Positions 56,558 through 64,000 of a stretch of 64,000 bases of DNA are shown here, piece after piece (within the stretch, counting starts at the first letter, position 1; every line of letters starts with the position of its first letter). The stretch comes from Parabacteroides merdae ATCC 43184 (lineage in GTDB: Bacteria > Bacteroidota > Bacteroidia > Bacteroidales > Tannerellaceae), in the NCBI RefSeq assembly GCF_025151215.1, contig NZ_CP102286.1:1240001-1304000 (forward strand), written 5' to 3'. The notes under the pieces were generated by a model. The model was not told the DNA's origin, made no database searches, and saw only the letters and a program-made list of their open reading frames with translations. Position numbers and translations under genes: made by a program.

Positions 56558-56640
56558 ATTGCTTATAACCAATGGTACCCCAATAGCCCCCATTCCTTCC
56601 AAGCAATGGTACCCTATTGTTTATAACCAATCGGACCATC
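56558..56640. repeat. Three 25-bp degenerate repeats between convergent genes
   Basis: Three units start at 56558, 56592 and 56616 and share att, a variable cttataa or ccttcca part, and caatggtaccc or caatcggacc. The first two share aatggtaccc exactly. They lie between mltF-like and HATPase genes that converge. The whole spacer is about 100 bases and holds nothing else. Confidence 0.65.
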
Positions 56641-56646
56641 TTATTT

Positions 56647-57174
56647 TCAAGACCGGATATTTTCTTTTATCATCTCCTTAATAAGCAACATCACCTTCGG
56701 ATAGCTCAGTGGGACGCCGTCCAGAATCTCTTTTATTTCATTCGTGCTGATTGAATATCCGGTTTCTCCCGAACGGTATTCAAAGCAAACGTTTATTTCC
56801 GGATTGCCGGTGATCAACAAGGCGACTGTACCCGGAAGATCTCCCCAAGGCGGGCAATCGATATGATCCGAATGAAAGACAGCCCTCACTTCCGTTCCCT
56901 TTCCCGGCTCGGATGTCAGGGTGACACTGCCGCCGGTCTGCTCCGCATTCTGGATCAGGAAGGGAAGGCCGAGTCCGACTTTGCGAGTCGTGCGGGTGGT
57001 GTAGAACGGGTTCGTGACACGCCGGGCGGTTTCCGCATCCATCCCTGAGCCGTTGTCCGTGATGCGGATGACGATGCGGGTATCCTGCTCTTCTACGGAC
57101 AGCCCTATCTCCGAAGCATTCGCCCGGATACTGTTTGCGGTGATATCGGTGATATGAAAAGATAGATTATTCAT
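56647..57174 (-). CDS. HATPase-domain protein (kinase/anti-sigma-like)
   Basis: The 175-residue protein has only a GHKL ATPase domain and a short extension. The N box is DITANSIRANAS, the G1 box is DNGSGMD, and the G2 region is RKVGLGLPFLIQNAEQTGGS. The last 60 residues (ALLITGNPEINVCFEYRSGE) form an extra beta element. It lacks a dimerisation or phosphoacceptor His, so it may bind rather than phosphorylate a partner. It is the last gene of the six-gene HydS-type operon and overlaps the PHP gene by 4 bases. Confidence 0.85.
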   Translation of the reverse strand: MNNLSFHITDITANSIRANASEIGLSVEEQDTRIVIRITDNGSGMDAETARRVTNPFYTTRTTRKVGLGLPFLIQNAEQTGGSVTLTSEPGKGTEVRAVFHSDHIDCPPWGDLPGTVALLITGNPEINVCFEYRSGETGYSISTNEIKEILDGVPLSYPKVMLLIKEMIKENIRS

Positions 57175-57911
57175 GCTGTTACAATCGTATGACCGTTTTC
57201 CTTCCGGAAAGCCATTGCTAAATGTTCAAAATCAAGCACATCTGCCCTTAACAGGGAATATTTCGTGCCGATCTGTCCGGGATCATGCGCATCAGAAGCG
57301 CTATAGATCGTGTAATGCTTCAAATAAGCATGTGCCGCCAACAGCCTTTCATAGCGGGCAGCATCCTTGAACTCGATTGCATCCAGCGGCAACGAAGGAT
57401 CTATAAACCCCAACTGGCTGATCAGGCTGAACGAAGGACGTTCGACATGGGCCGCAATGAACAACCCGCCCAGACGATGCACCACTGCGGCAATCTGTTC
57501 CACACTCCGGTCGAGGGCCGAGATAAGCAGATAAGGGGCTTCCCCCACGATCTCGTTCCGGGCGTTCACCCAGACCTGGTCGCCGAATCGTTCAGGGTCG
57601 TTCGGGACAGGCGGCAGATAGTCATCCAGATACATCTGGAAAGCGGCACGGGTCCGGTCATCTGCAAAAAGTGCCACGCAGTGCGCCTCTTCGCGTGTCG
57701 TCACCTCCGCACCGGCAAAGACCATGAGTCCCCGCTCCTCCCCTAAAGCCTGGATTTCGGGACATTGCAGCGTGCTGTTATGATCCGTCACAGCAATGGC
57801 ATCCAACCCCCGTTCGAGGGCCGTTTCCACAATCCGCTGCGGGCTCATCTCCAAGCTTCCGCAAGGCGAAAGACAGGTGTGCAGGTGCAAATCTACCCGG
57901 TACTCCTTCAT
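57171..57911 (-). CDS. PHP-domain phosphoesterase
   Basis: The 246-residue protein is a PHP metal-dependent hydrolase: HLHTCLSPCGSLEMSP at the start, AVTDHNSTLQCPE, the metal His in FIAAHVERPSFS, and SASDAHDPGQIG near the C-terminus. These carry the nine metal ligands expected. PHP proteins act on phosphate esters of nucleotides, sugars or histidinol phosphate. In this operon, with [FeFe]-hydrogenase-like and HATPase genes, a signalling role is the more likely (inference). It overlaps the next genes by 4 bases on both sides. Confidence 0.9.
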   Translation of the reverse strand: MKEYRVDLHLHTCLSPCGSLEMSPQRIVETALERGLDAIAVTDHNSTLQCPEIQALGEERGLMVFAGAEVTTREEAHCVALFADDRTRAAFQMYLDDYLPPVPNDPERFGDQVWVNARNEIVGEAPYLLISALDRSVEQIAAVVHRLGGLFIAAHVERPSFSLISQLGFIDPSLPLDAIEFKDAARYERLLAAHAYLKHYTIYSASDAHDPGQIGTKYSLLRADVLDFEHLAMAFRKENGHTIVTA

Positions 57912-58246
57912 GCCTGTTGCAAAAGGCTGTATATTTTTCCCGTTACTTCGAATGCGGAAAGCGGCGTTCCGAGCAAAGGCACGTCTTCCTCTTTTCCTTT
58001 CTCAAGCGTCTCCTCGTCCGGCGAAGCCCCGTTCACGATCAGGACGGCAGCCGCATCTTTCAGGGTGGCGACCGCCACGATGTTCTGGTGTGTCTGCATC
58101 GTGACCCACAACATTCCTTCGTCTATATGTCCCATTACGTCACTCAACAAGTCGCTGGTGTAGCCGCCGGAAATCTCCGCGTCCAGTCCTGCCTCTCCGC
58201 AAAAAACGGTTAAGTTCAATTCTTTCACTAAATCACTGACCTTCAT
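57908..58246 (-). CDS. DRTGG-domain protein (downstream copy)
   Basis: The 112-residue protein has a DRTGG-type alpha/beta fold: SDLVKELNLTVFCGEAGLDA, EISGGYTSDLLSDVMGHIDE and AVATLKDAAAVLIVNGASPD. The domain is named from a motif that this copy does not preserve exactly. DRTGG domains are thought to bind ligands or nucleotides next to CBS or PHP domains. It sits between the HydS-like protein, which it overlaps by 14 bases, and the PHP gene, which it overlaps by 4. A second copy is in the same operon at 60056. Confidence 0.8.
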   Translation of the reverse strand: MKVSDLVKELNLTVFCGEAGLDAEISGGYTSDLLSDVMGHIDEGMLWVTMQTHQNIVAVATLKDAAAVLIVNGASPDEETLEKGKEEDVPLLGTPLSAFEVTGKIYSLLQQA

Positions 58247-59609
58247 ATTTGGCTCCTTTCTTATAACAATCTTTATTCAACCGGTCTTTCCCCCACGTCT
58301 TTTCGATCAGGCGGAAAGCATGTTCCTTGTCCAGCTTCCCGTGCTTCTCCATATTGCGCTGCATGAAGACGCAATCGCTGAACTGCGCCTCATGGCGGAC
58401 AATGTCTTCCGCCAACGCCTGGCAGTTGGGCGAACCACAGGCCCCGCAATCGATGCCGGGCAGGTAGCACATCAACTTGCGCACCTGCTCCATCTTTTTC
58501 AGGACTTCTTCGATATTTCCTTCGTATCGCAACTTCGGGTTGGGTTGAAGCGGACGAATGGTGATGTGTTGTTTCAGATAGGACAACGCCTCCAACCGGT
58601 CGGAATAGATCAGCGGGGCTTTGTCGCGTTTCATCGAACGCTTCATCACCCGCTCGGCTGTCAGGAAACGGTTGGCGACTGCCAGCACGCCACCGGCACA
58701 ACTCCGGTCGCAGGCACGCAGTTCGAGGAAGTCCACATTGCGGACTTCGGTGGTCGACTCCATCCGTTCCAAGAATTCGATGACATTGTGTATCTCGTCT
58801 ATCGCCAGGCAGCGGCCGGAGAAATGTTTGGTTTCGCCTCCCGTCTGGCTCCAACGCATCTCCTTCTTGGTCAGGGAGGGCGGAAGGACGCATTCGGGCG
58901 TGTAGTTCTTCGGACGGTTTTTCAGGATATGATATACCTTATTATATAGGGTATCCATATTGATCACGCCTTTGATCGTGGACGAATATCCCTCCGCACC
59001 TTTCAGGGAGGCGATCTTCGCCGCACAGGGCGTCACATAAAAAATACCGATTTCTTCGGACGAGAAACCATCTTCTTCCAATACCTTATGATAGTAAGTG
59101 GCTGTCGCATTGACCGGCGGCTTCACCAACAAGATATTATCGACCAGGGCCGGGAAGCGCACCTGTATCAGCCGGACGATAGCCGGGCAAAACGAACTGA
59201 TGACAGGTTTATCCTCCGCCAGCTCCATCTGCCTGAGCATCTCGCGATGGATCATGTCTGCCGTAAACTCGACCTGGAACACATGCGTAAACCCCAGTTC
59301 GTACAGCGCACTGAAAATATCTTCCTCCGTCGTATATTTGGAGAACTGCCCGATAAAGACCGTCGGAACCAGCACGACACGGGCCTTGTAGTCGAATATC
59401 TTCTGGAAGTCGTCCTGCTCCACATAGATGGCTTCCGTCGGGCAGGCTTTCAGACATTCGCCGCAGTCCACACACCAACCTTTACGGATGGAGGCTTTCC
59501 CCTCGCGGATACGAATCGCACCGGTCGGGCACTTCGTCATGCAGTGGGTACAGCCGACACAACGGTCATTGTCTATTTTCAATGCGTGGTAAAACTTTGT
59601 CTCTTCCAT
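58233..59609 (-). CDS. HydS-like [FeFe]-hydrogenase homologue, probable sensor
   Basis: The 458-residue protein has two N-terminal 4Fe-4S clusters (CVGCTHCMTKCPTGAIR, CVDCGECLKACPTEAI), then the H-cluster domain. Its motifs are SSFCPAIVRL (usually TSCCPxW), VTPCAAKIAS (usually PCxxKxxE) and ELRACDRSCAGG (usually ExMACxGGC). The cluster-ligand Cys are kept, but the Cys that normally carries protons to the active site is Phe. A third Fe-S domain follows (LPGIDCGACGSPNCQALAED). This is the pattern of sensory rather than catalytic hydrogenases. No hydE, hydF or hydG gene is in the window. The operon context supports signalling. Confidence 0.85.
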   Translation of the reverse strand: MEETKFYHALKIDNDRCVGCTHCMTKCPTGAIRIREGKASIRKGWCVDCGECLKACPTEAIYVEQDDFQKIFDYKARVVLVPTVFIGQFSKYTTEEDIFSALYELGFTHVFQVEFTADMIHREMLRQMELAEDKPVISSFCPAIVRLIQVRFPALVDNILLVKPPVNATATYYHKVLEEDGFSSEEIGIFYVTPCAAKIASLKGAEGYSSTIKGVINMDTLYNKVYHILKNRPKNYTPECVLPPSLTKKEMRWSQTGGETKHFSGRCLAIDEIHNVIEFLERMESTTEVRNVDFLELRACDRSCAGGVLAVANRFLTAERVMKRSMKRDKAPLIYSDRLEALSYLKQHITIRPLQPNPKLRYEGNIEEVLKKMEQVRKLMCYLPGIDCGACGSPNCQALAEDIVRHEAQFSDCVFMQRNMEKHGKLDKEHAFRLIEKTWGKDRLNKDCYKKGAKYEGQ

Positions 59610-59611
59610 GG

Positions 59612-60037
59612 CTATCTGTCGTTTGCGGAGAAGTAGGTCAGCATACGGACAACCGTGCCCTCTCCTACTTTGCTCTCGATCGTTAATTCATCTACATTCT
59701 TCTTCATATTGGGCAACCCCATGCCTGCACCGAACCCCATCTCGCGGACGGCTGCCGATGCGGTGGAGAAACCTTCCTGCATGGCCTGTCCGATATCGGG
59801 AATGCCGGGACCTTCGTCTTGCAACAGAAGGCTGATCCTGTCGACTTCGATATCGGCCAGAACCGTCCCCCGCCAGGCGTGTGCCACAACGTTGACTTCG
59901 GCTTCATAAAGAGCGACGACCACCCGCTTGATGATGCGCGGATCGACGGACAGTTGCTTCAACACCTTCTTTATCTGGCTCGAAGCATAGCCGGCTTTTG
60001 AGAAGTTGCCTCCTTCCAGTTCAAATCTGAATTGCAT
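59612..60037 (-). CDS. Anti-sigma-like HATPase (RsbW family)
   Basis: The 141-residue protein has the serine-kinase/anti-sigma HATPase fold. The N box is LYEAEVNVVAHAWRG, the G1 box is LLQDEGPGIPDIGQA and the G2 box is FGAGMGLPNMKKNVDELTIE. RsbW-type proteins bind or phosphorylate a partner in response to a signal. It lies 2 bases before the HydS-like gene and 18 bases after the first DRTGG gene, so the three are surely co-translated. The partner is unknown. Confidence 0.88.
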   Translation of the reverse strand: MQFRFELEGGNFSKAGYASSQIKKVLKQLSVDPRIIKRVVVALYEAEVNVVAHAWRGTVLADIEVDRISLLLQDEGPGIPDIGQAMQEGFSTASAAVREMGFGAGMGLPNMKKNVDELTIESKVGEGTVVRMLTYFSANDR

Positions 60038-60055
60038 ATCTTCACCTCCTTTTGC

Positions 60056-60400
60056 TTAATAGATCGGCGGAAGGCCGTTACAATAAAGTTCACCGACTGT
60101 ATGGTACATCGAGTGGTCCGTTTCCATCAGGATCATCTCGTTTTCTGCCGCCAGTTGTAAAATATCGGGAGTCGCTTTCTTTCCCCTGACGAACAGGATG
60201 CAGGAAACATCCGCCATCTCTGCCGTCCGGATCGTCTGCATGTTGCACAGACCCGTGACGAGGAGCACGCCGTTGCAATCCAATGTCAGGACATCGCTCA
60301 TCAGGTCGCTGGCGAAGGCGCACTGCACTTCATGGTCTTCCCGGCCGTTACCACACACGACTGTCGCGCCGGTAAGTGCCATTATCTGCCGTATCTTCAT
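60056..60400 (-). CDS. DRTGG-domain protein (upstream copy)
   Basis: The 114-residue protein starts at MKIRQIMALTGATVVCGNGR; a frame 19 codons longer is unlikely. It has ASDLMSDVLTLDCNGVLLVT, GLCNMQTIRTAEMADVSCIL and FVRGKKATPDILQLAAENEM, a DRTGG-like ligand-binding fold related to the copy at 57908. It is the first gene of the six-gene operon. The pantothenate kinase gene diverges from it 96 bases away. Confidence 0.8.
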   Translation of the reverse strand: MKIRQIMALTGATVVCGNGREDHEVQCAFASDLMSDVLTLDCNGVLLVTGLCNMQTIRTAEMADVSCILFVRGKKATPDILQLAAENEMILMETDHSMYHTVGELYCNGLPPIY

Positions 60401-60496
60401 TATTATATAAAGGTTATATTTGCCGGGACAATGTAAGAAATAGTTATAACTTTGCAAGCGAAAAGATACGGAAAGTTATAACTAAATCATGAAAAT

Positions 60497-61339
60497 ATGG
60501 GCGTAGTAATAGGTATTGACGTAGGTGGAAGCACAACCAAGATTATCGGAGTGGAAAACAAGAGCATCCAGTCGCCGATGTTCGTCAAGGCGACCGATCC
60601 GGTCACCTCGCTCTTCGGAGCTTTCGGCAAGTATATCTATGACAACGGGATCACCTTGCCGGAGATCGAGATGGTGATGCTGACGGGTGTGGGAAGCGCT
60701 TTCATCGACCAACCGCTATACGGCTTGCCGACAGCCAAGACCGATGAATTTCTGGCCAACGGCCTCGGAGCCAAATATACCGCTTCGCTGGAAAACCTGA
60801 TTGTCGTAAGCATGGGGACGGGAACTTCTTTCGTAAAGGTTGAAGGACCGCATATCCAGCATATCGGCGGCATCGGCATCGGAGGCGGAACCTTGCTCGG
60901 ACTCTCCCGCCTGCTCCTGAAAACGCAGGACATCCATCTGATCGCTGAAATGGCCCGGAAAGGGACCCTGACGAATATCGACCTCCAGATACAGGACATC
61001 TGCAACAGGCCCCTGCCCGACCTGCCGTTGGACGCCACCGCCTCCAACTTCGGAAAGGCGGACGGCAACGCCTCTCCCGAAGACATTGCTTCCGGGATTA
61101 TCCACATGGTCTTGCAATCGATCGGCCAGGCTGCCATCCTGTCGGCTCTCAACAGCCCGATCCGCAATTTCGTCCTGATCGGCAACCTGACGCAACTGCC
61201 CCAGTGCAAGGAAATCTTCCCTAAGCTGGAAGAAATGTATGGCGTCCGTTTCCTGATCCCCAAATATTCGGAATACAGGACAGCCATAGGCGCCGCCCTC
61301 ACCTATATGGACGGGGCACCGATTCATCCGATCAAATAA
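60497..61339 (+). CDS. coaW: Type II pantothenate kinase
   Basis: The 280-residue protein phosphorylates pantothenate, the first step of coenzyme A synthesis. It has the acetate-kinase/hsp70-fold signatures MGVVIGIDVGGSTTKIIGVE, VSMGTGTSFVKVEG, HIGGIGIGGGTLLGLSRLLL and the catalytic Glu/ADP region. Length and order fit the Fumble family (PF03630). Type II kinases are not feedback-inhibited by CoA, unlike type I. A TAACTTTG -7 box is at 60447-60454. Confidence 0.93.
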   Translation: MGVVIGIDVGGSTTKIIGVENKSIQSPMFVKATDPVTSLFGAFGKYIYDNGITLPEIEMVMLTGVGSAFIDQPLYGLPTAKTDEFLANGLGAKYTASLENLIVVSMGTGTSFVKVEGPHIQHIGGIGIGGGTLLGLSRLLLKTQDIHLIAEMARKGTLTNIDLQIQDICNRPLPDLPLDATASNFGKADGNASPEDIASGIIHMVLQSIGQAAILSALNSPIRNFVLIGNLTQLPQCKEIFPKLEEMYGVRFLIPKYSEYRTAIGAALTYMDGAPIHPIK

Positions 61340-61377
61340 AGCGGTAAAAAGATTATCAGTTAACTGTCAGCTCATTG

Positions 61378-61498
61378 CATTTACATGTCATTTACCTGTC
61401 GATGTAAAAGTATTTACGCTGCCATGTAAAAACATTTACATCGGCAGGTAACAACATTTACATCGGCATGTAACGTCTTTTACCTGGGCATGTAAAAG
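61378..61498. repeat. Tandem 22-bp palindromic repeat, five units
   Basis: Five units of 22 bases at 61389, 61411, 61433, 61455 and 61477, plus a half unit at 61378-61388. Each begins with (c)atttac or cttttac and ends in gtaaaa, gtaaca or gtaacg. Every unit is itself an inverted repeat (tttac/gtaaa) around a cgg- or ctg-containing centre. There are no spacers, so it is not a CRISPR. It lies in the spacer between the convergent coaW and DUF6078 genes and could form a chain of hairpins or a protein-binding array. Confidence 0.92.
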
Positions 61499-61513
61499 AC
61501 AGCAGATGCCCGG

Positions 61514-61945
61514 TCACCAGTCGTATTCCTCCACATATCCGTCAAAGTATTCGTCCAACCGCACGCCTAACTTCCTGGCAAGCGCAACCACCTGCTGCTG
61601 CTCGGCCGGTGACAGCAACGTTTCTCCTTTCCGCTTCTGATAATATCTCCTGACTCCCCAACTACCGATCAGACGATACCTGAACGTACCCGACACACTG
61701 ACCGCCAAGGCTCCGACCGTACACAGGAACCCTTTGGCATAACGCACTTTCTCGTTGGAACGGTAATACTTGCACTTCCCCGCCATCGCTTCTATCGCTT
61801 TCAGATGCAATGTCGGAGGAAAAACAACATTTGCCGGAATACGGTCGTATGCGATCCGCCTGAGACAAGTGTCGCCGCGAGGACAGTCTGCCGCACATAA
61901 ACCGTAATTAGAAGGAATTTTAGAATAAGATGTGTCTTTCATCAT
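61514..61945 (-). CDS. DUF6078-type protein
   Basis: The 143-residue protein starts MMKDTSYSKIPSNYGLCAAD and contains several Cys that could bind metal (CAADCPRGDTCLRRI and later KCKYY). It ends in helices (LSPAEQQQVVALARKLGVRL). Length and Cys pattern fit DUF6078, a family of unknown function in Bacteroidales. Neighbours do not help: it is convergent with the pantothenate kinase and divergent from the aminopeptidase. Confidence 0.75.
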   Translation of the reverse strand: MMKDTSYSKIPSNYGLCAADCPRGDTCLRRIAYDRIPANVVFPPTLHLKAIEAMAGKCKYYRSNEKVRYAKGFLCTVGALAVSVSGTFRYRLIGSWGVRRYYQKRKGETLLSPAEQQQVVALARKLGVRLDEYFDGYVEEYDW

Positions 61946-62140
61946 AGTTCTTGTATTTTAATGATTACATAGCAAAGGTACGATAATTCGTTCCCGCCGC
62001 AAGCCGGCAGGCGGAAATCGGTGAAACTTTCCAAAGGCTGACAAAAAGATACGAGTAACGACAAAAATAATAGGATACGAATAGGTTAGGATTCCAATTT
62101 ATGCTTACCTTTGGTTGCATTAAATTAAATTTATAATATC

Positions 62141-63517
62141 ATGTTCGCAAAAGAAACTTATATCGCCCGCAGGGCTAAATTAAAACAGACGATAGGTTCC
62201 GGCCTGCTGTTATTTTTGGGTAACGATGAGTCAGGCATGAACTATGCCGATAACACATACCATTTCCGCCAGGATTCCACTTTTCTGTATTTCTTCGGGC
62301 TTCCCTACGCCGGGCTGTCCGCCATCATCGATATAGACAACAACCGCGAGATCATTTTCGGCGACGAACTGACGATCGACGCAATCGTCTGGATGGGAAC
62401 ACAGCCGACGCTGAAGGAAAAGAGCGAAGCAGCCGGTATCACCGAAGTACGTCCGTTCAAGGAAATCGAAACCTATCTGAAGAACGCGCAGCAGAAAGGC
62501 CAGCCGATTCATTACCTGCCGACTTACCGCGCCGAACACCAGATCAAGCTGTTCCAGTGGTTAGGCGTCGTTCCGGGAGCCGAAAAACCTTCCGTACCTT
62601 TTATTATGGGCGTTGTCAACCAGCGTAACTATAAGAGCGAAGAAGAAATTGCCGAAATAGAAAAGGCTTGTATCGTGACAGCCGACATGCATCTGGCCGC
62701 CATGCGCACCGTTCGTCCGGGCATCCGCGAAAGCGAAGTGGCCGCCGCCGTTGCCGAAGTTGCTTATGCCAACAATTACGAACTCTCTTTCCCGATCATC
62801 GCGACGATCAATGGGCAGACGTTGCACAACCATGATCATAGCAATTTGATCAAGAGTGGCGATATGCTTCTGCTCGATGCCGGCGCCGAAACGGAGATGG
62901 GATATGCCGGCGATATGTCGTCAACGATTCCTGCCGATGCCAAATTCACCACTCGCCAACGTGAGATCTATGATATCCAGGTGGCTGCCCACGAAGCAGC
63001 TGTTGCAGCTTTGCGTCCGGGTATCCCGTTTGTCGATGTATATGAATTGTCCTGCAAAGTGATCATGGAAGGCCTGAAAGAGTTGGGCTTCGTGAAAGGC
63101 GATCCGATGGAAGCAGTCAGAGCCGGTGCTCATGCCATGTTCATGCCTTGTGGCCTGGGACACATGATGGGACTGGACGTTCACGATATGGAAAACTTAG
63201 GCGAAGTCTACGTCGGATATGACGGTCAGCCGAAGAGCACGGAGTTCGGACGCAAGTCTCTCCGCCTCGGACGTAAGTTGGAACCGGGCTTTGTCCTGAC
63301 TATCGAGCCGGGCGTTTACTTTATCCCCGAACTGATGGATCTCTGGAGAAGCCAGAACAAGTTCACCGAATTTATCAATTACGACAAGCTGTTCACATAT
63401 AAAGATTTCAGCGGTATCCGCAACGAAGAGGACTATTTGATCACCGAAAACGGCGCCCGCCTGTTAGGTAAAAAGATCCCCGTCCGTGCTGAAGAGGTCG
63501 AAGCGATAAGAAAATAA
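62141..63517 (+). CDS. pepP: Xaa-Pro aminopeptidase (M24 family)
   Basis: The 458-residue enzyme removes an N-terminal residue before proline. An N-terminal creatinase-like domain (about 1-170) is followed by the pita-bread catalytic domain. Metal ligands are visible: the Asp pair in LLLDAGAETEMGYAGDMSST, His in GLGHMMGLDVHDME, Glu in FVLTIEPGVYF and Glu in SGIRNEEDYLIT. It starts 15 bases after an AT-rich leader and is followed by a strong terminator. Confidence 0.95.
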   Translation: MFAKETYIARRAKLKQTIGSGLLLFLGNDESGMNYADNTYHFRQDSTFLYFFGLPYAGLSAIIDIDNNREIIFGDELTIDAIVWMGTQPTLKEKSEAAGITEVRPFKEIETYLKNAQQKGQPIHYLPTYRAEHQIKLFQWLGVVPGAEKPSVPFIMGVVNQRNYKSEEEIAEIEKACIVTADMHLAAMRTVRPGIRESEVAAAVAEVAYANNYELSFPIIATINGQTLHNHDHSNLIKSGDMLLLDAGAETEMGYAGDMSSTIPADAKFTTRQREIYDIQVAAHEAAVAALRPGIPFVDVYELSCKVIMEGLKELGFVKGDPMEAVRAGAHAMFMPCGLGHMMGLDVHDMENLGEVYVGYDGQPKSTEFGRKSLRLGRKLEPGFVLTIEPGVYFIPELMDLWRSQNKFTEFINYDKLFTYKDFSGIRNEEDYLITENGARLLGKKIPVRAEEVEAIRK

Positions 63518-63525
63518 AAACAAAA

Positions 63526-63587
63526 CAGAAATGACGAGAGTGCCCCTGTTGTATTAACGGGATACATCCTCGTCATTTCTGCCTGAT
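63526..63587 (+). terminator. Terminator after the M24 aminopeptidase
   Basis: Arms cagaaatgacgag (63526-63538) and ctcgtcatttctg (63569-63581) pair perfectly over 13 bases around a 30-base loop, followed after a few bases by a T run. Confidence 0.85.
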
Positions 63588-63755
63588 TTTTTACAACTTT
63601 TATCCCTTGATCTGCCTATTCGTGCAGGATCAGGACAAGCGCACCGAAGGCATGAGGGACGATTGTTCCATATCTCTGATAAAACGGTATTATTTTAAGA
63701 AAACACTTTTTACTTAAAATAATTATTCGTTCCTTCGCCTCACAATTACAATCGT

Positions 63756-64000
63756 ATGGGACAAAAAGACGAAATAATACTGATAAACATAAATGGTACG
63801 GATCGTCCGGGGGTGACCGCCGCCCTTACCGAGATACTGGCCAAGAACAACGCGGTTATCCTGGACATCGGTCAAGCTGATATCCACAACAACCTCTCTT
63901 TAGGCATCTTATTTCAAAGTAGCGAAGGCAATTCGGGGGATATTCTGAAAGAGTTACTCTTCAAAAGTTATGAGCTTGATGTAAATATCCGTTTCAACCC
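63756..64000 (+). CDS. serB: Phosphoserine phosphatase, N-terminal ACT domain (partial)
   Basis: The last 245 bases open with MGQKDEIILININGTDRPGV, then TAALTEILAKNNAVILDIGQ and ADIHNNLSLGILF. This is the ACT domain (GTDRPGVTAALTEIL) at the start of Bacteroidetes SerB, before the HAD phosphatase. The gene runs off the right edge, so the phosphatase part is not seen. Confidence 0.8.
   Translation, partial: MGQKDEIILININGTDRPGVTAALTEILAKNNAVILDIGQADIHNNLSLGILFQSSEGNSGDILKELLFKSYELDVNIRFN

Noticed and set aside
61378..61498. CRISPR array
   Set aside because: Units are directly adjacent, each is itself palindromic, and there are no variable spacers or cas genes.

Overview
The window looks like chromosome of a gut Bacteroidales bacterium, most likely a Parabacteroides or a close relative (inference from DUF6261 and DUF6078 type proteins, bifunctional HisB, secreted glycan-degrading enzymes, and promoters of the Bacteroidetes form TTTG-N19-TAnnTTTG, for example before the tRNA-Pro and the his leader). 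There is no rRNA and one tRNA.

Layout. 1-2.5 kb: end of a carboxymuconolactone-decarboxylase-like gene, a secreted lactonase-like beta-propeller and an AraC regulator. 2.5-12.5 kb: a GC-richer integrated mobile element. It carries a 3'-truncated tyrosine integrase, a membrane coiled-coil protein, a MobB-type relaxase, a MobC/MobA-type accessory protein, an oriT-like inverted repeat, a DUF3408 protein, two helix-turn-helix proteins, a sigma-like protein with an unknown partner, a GNAT toxin with a 55-residue antitoxin, two large hairpin structures, and an intact IntDOT-like integrase. 12.4-13.5 kb is a mostly non-coding scar with repeats. 13.5-23.6 kb: four co-directional secreted glycosidase genes (DUF6067-like, GH89, and two GH36-like paralogues), probably acting on host glycans capped with alpha-GlcNAc or alpha-Gal.

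23.6-32.4 kb: two tandem MscS channels, then an M16 protease, a DUF4268 protein and an M1 aminopeptidase. 32.4-37 kb: hisGDCB preceded by a 17-residue leader peptide with six histidines and a complete attenuator. 37-45.3 kb: GH43, a small lipoprotein, DUF6261, YbaK, Tex, a relic of a histidine kinase, and an ABC importer whose permease and ATPase are fused. 45.4-52.3 kb: clpC, gyrA and a TPR protein. 52.4-56.5 kb: an Mpi-like serine recombinase with an altered active-site motif, tRNA-Pro, rlmD and an MltF-like transglycosylase.

56.6-60.4 kb: a tight six-gene operon of two HATPase proteins, two DRTGG proteins, a PHP phosphoesterase and a HydS-like [FeFe]-hydrogenase homologue, probably a redox or H2-linked signalling unit. 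60.5-64 kb: type II pantothenate kinase, DUF6078, an M24 aminopeptidase and the start of serB.

A recurring theme is that several intergenic spacers carry their own short, degenerate tandem or palindromic repeats (13.2, 39.8, 56.6 and 61.4 kb), each with a different unit. They are not CRISPR arrays and no gene explains them. The strongest leads are the his attenuator, the HydS-like signalling operon, the repeat clusters, the toxin-antitoxin pair with its small antitoxin, and the Ser-to-Tyr change in the recombinase.
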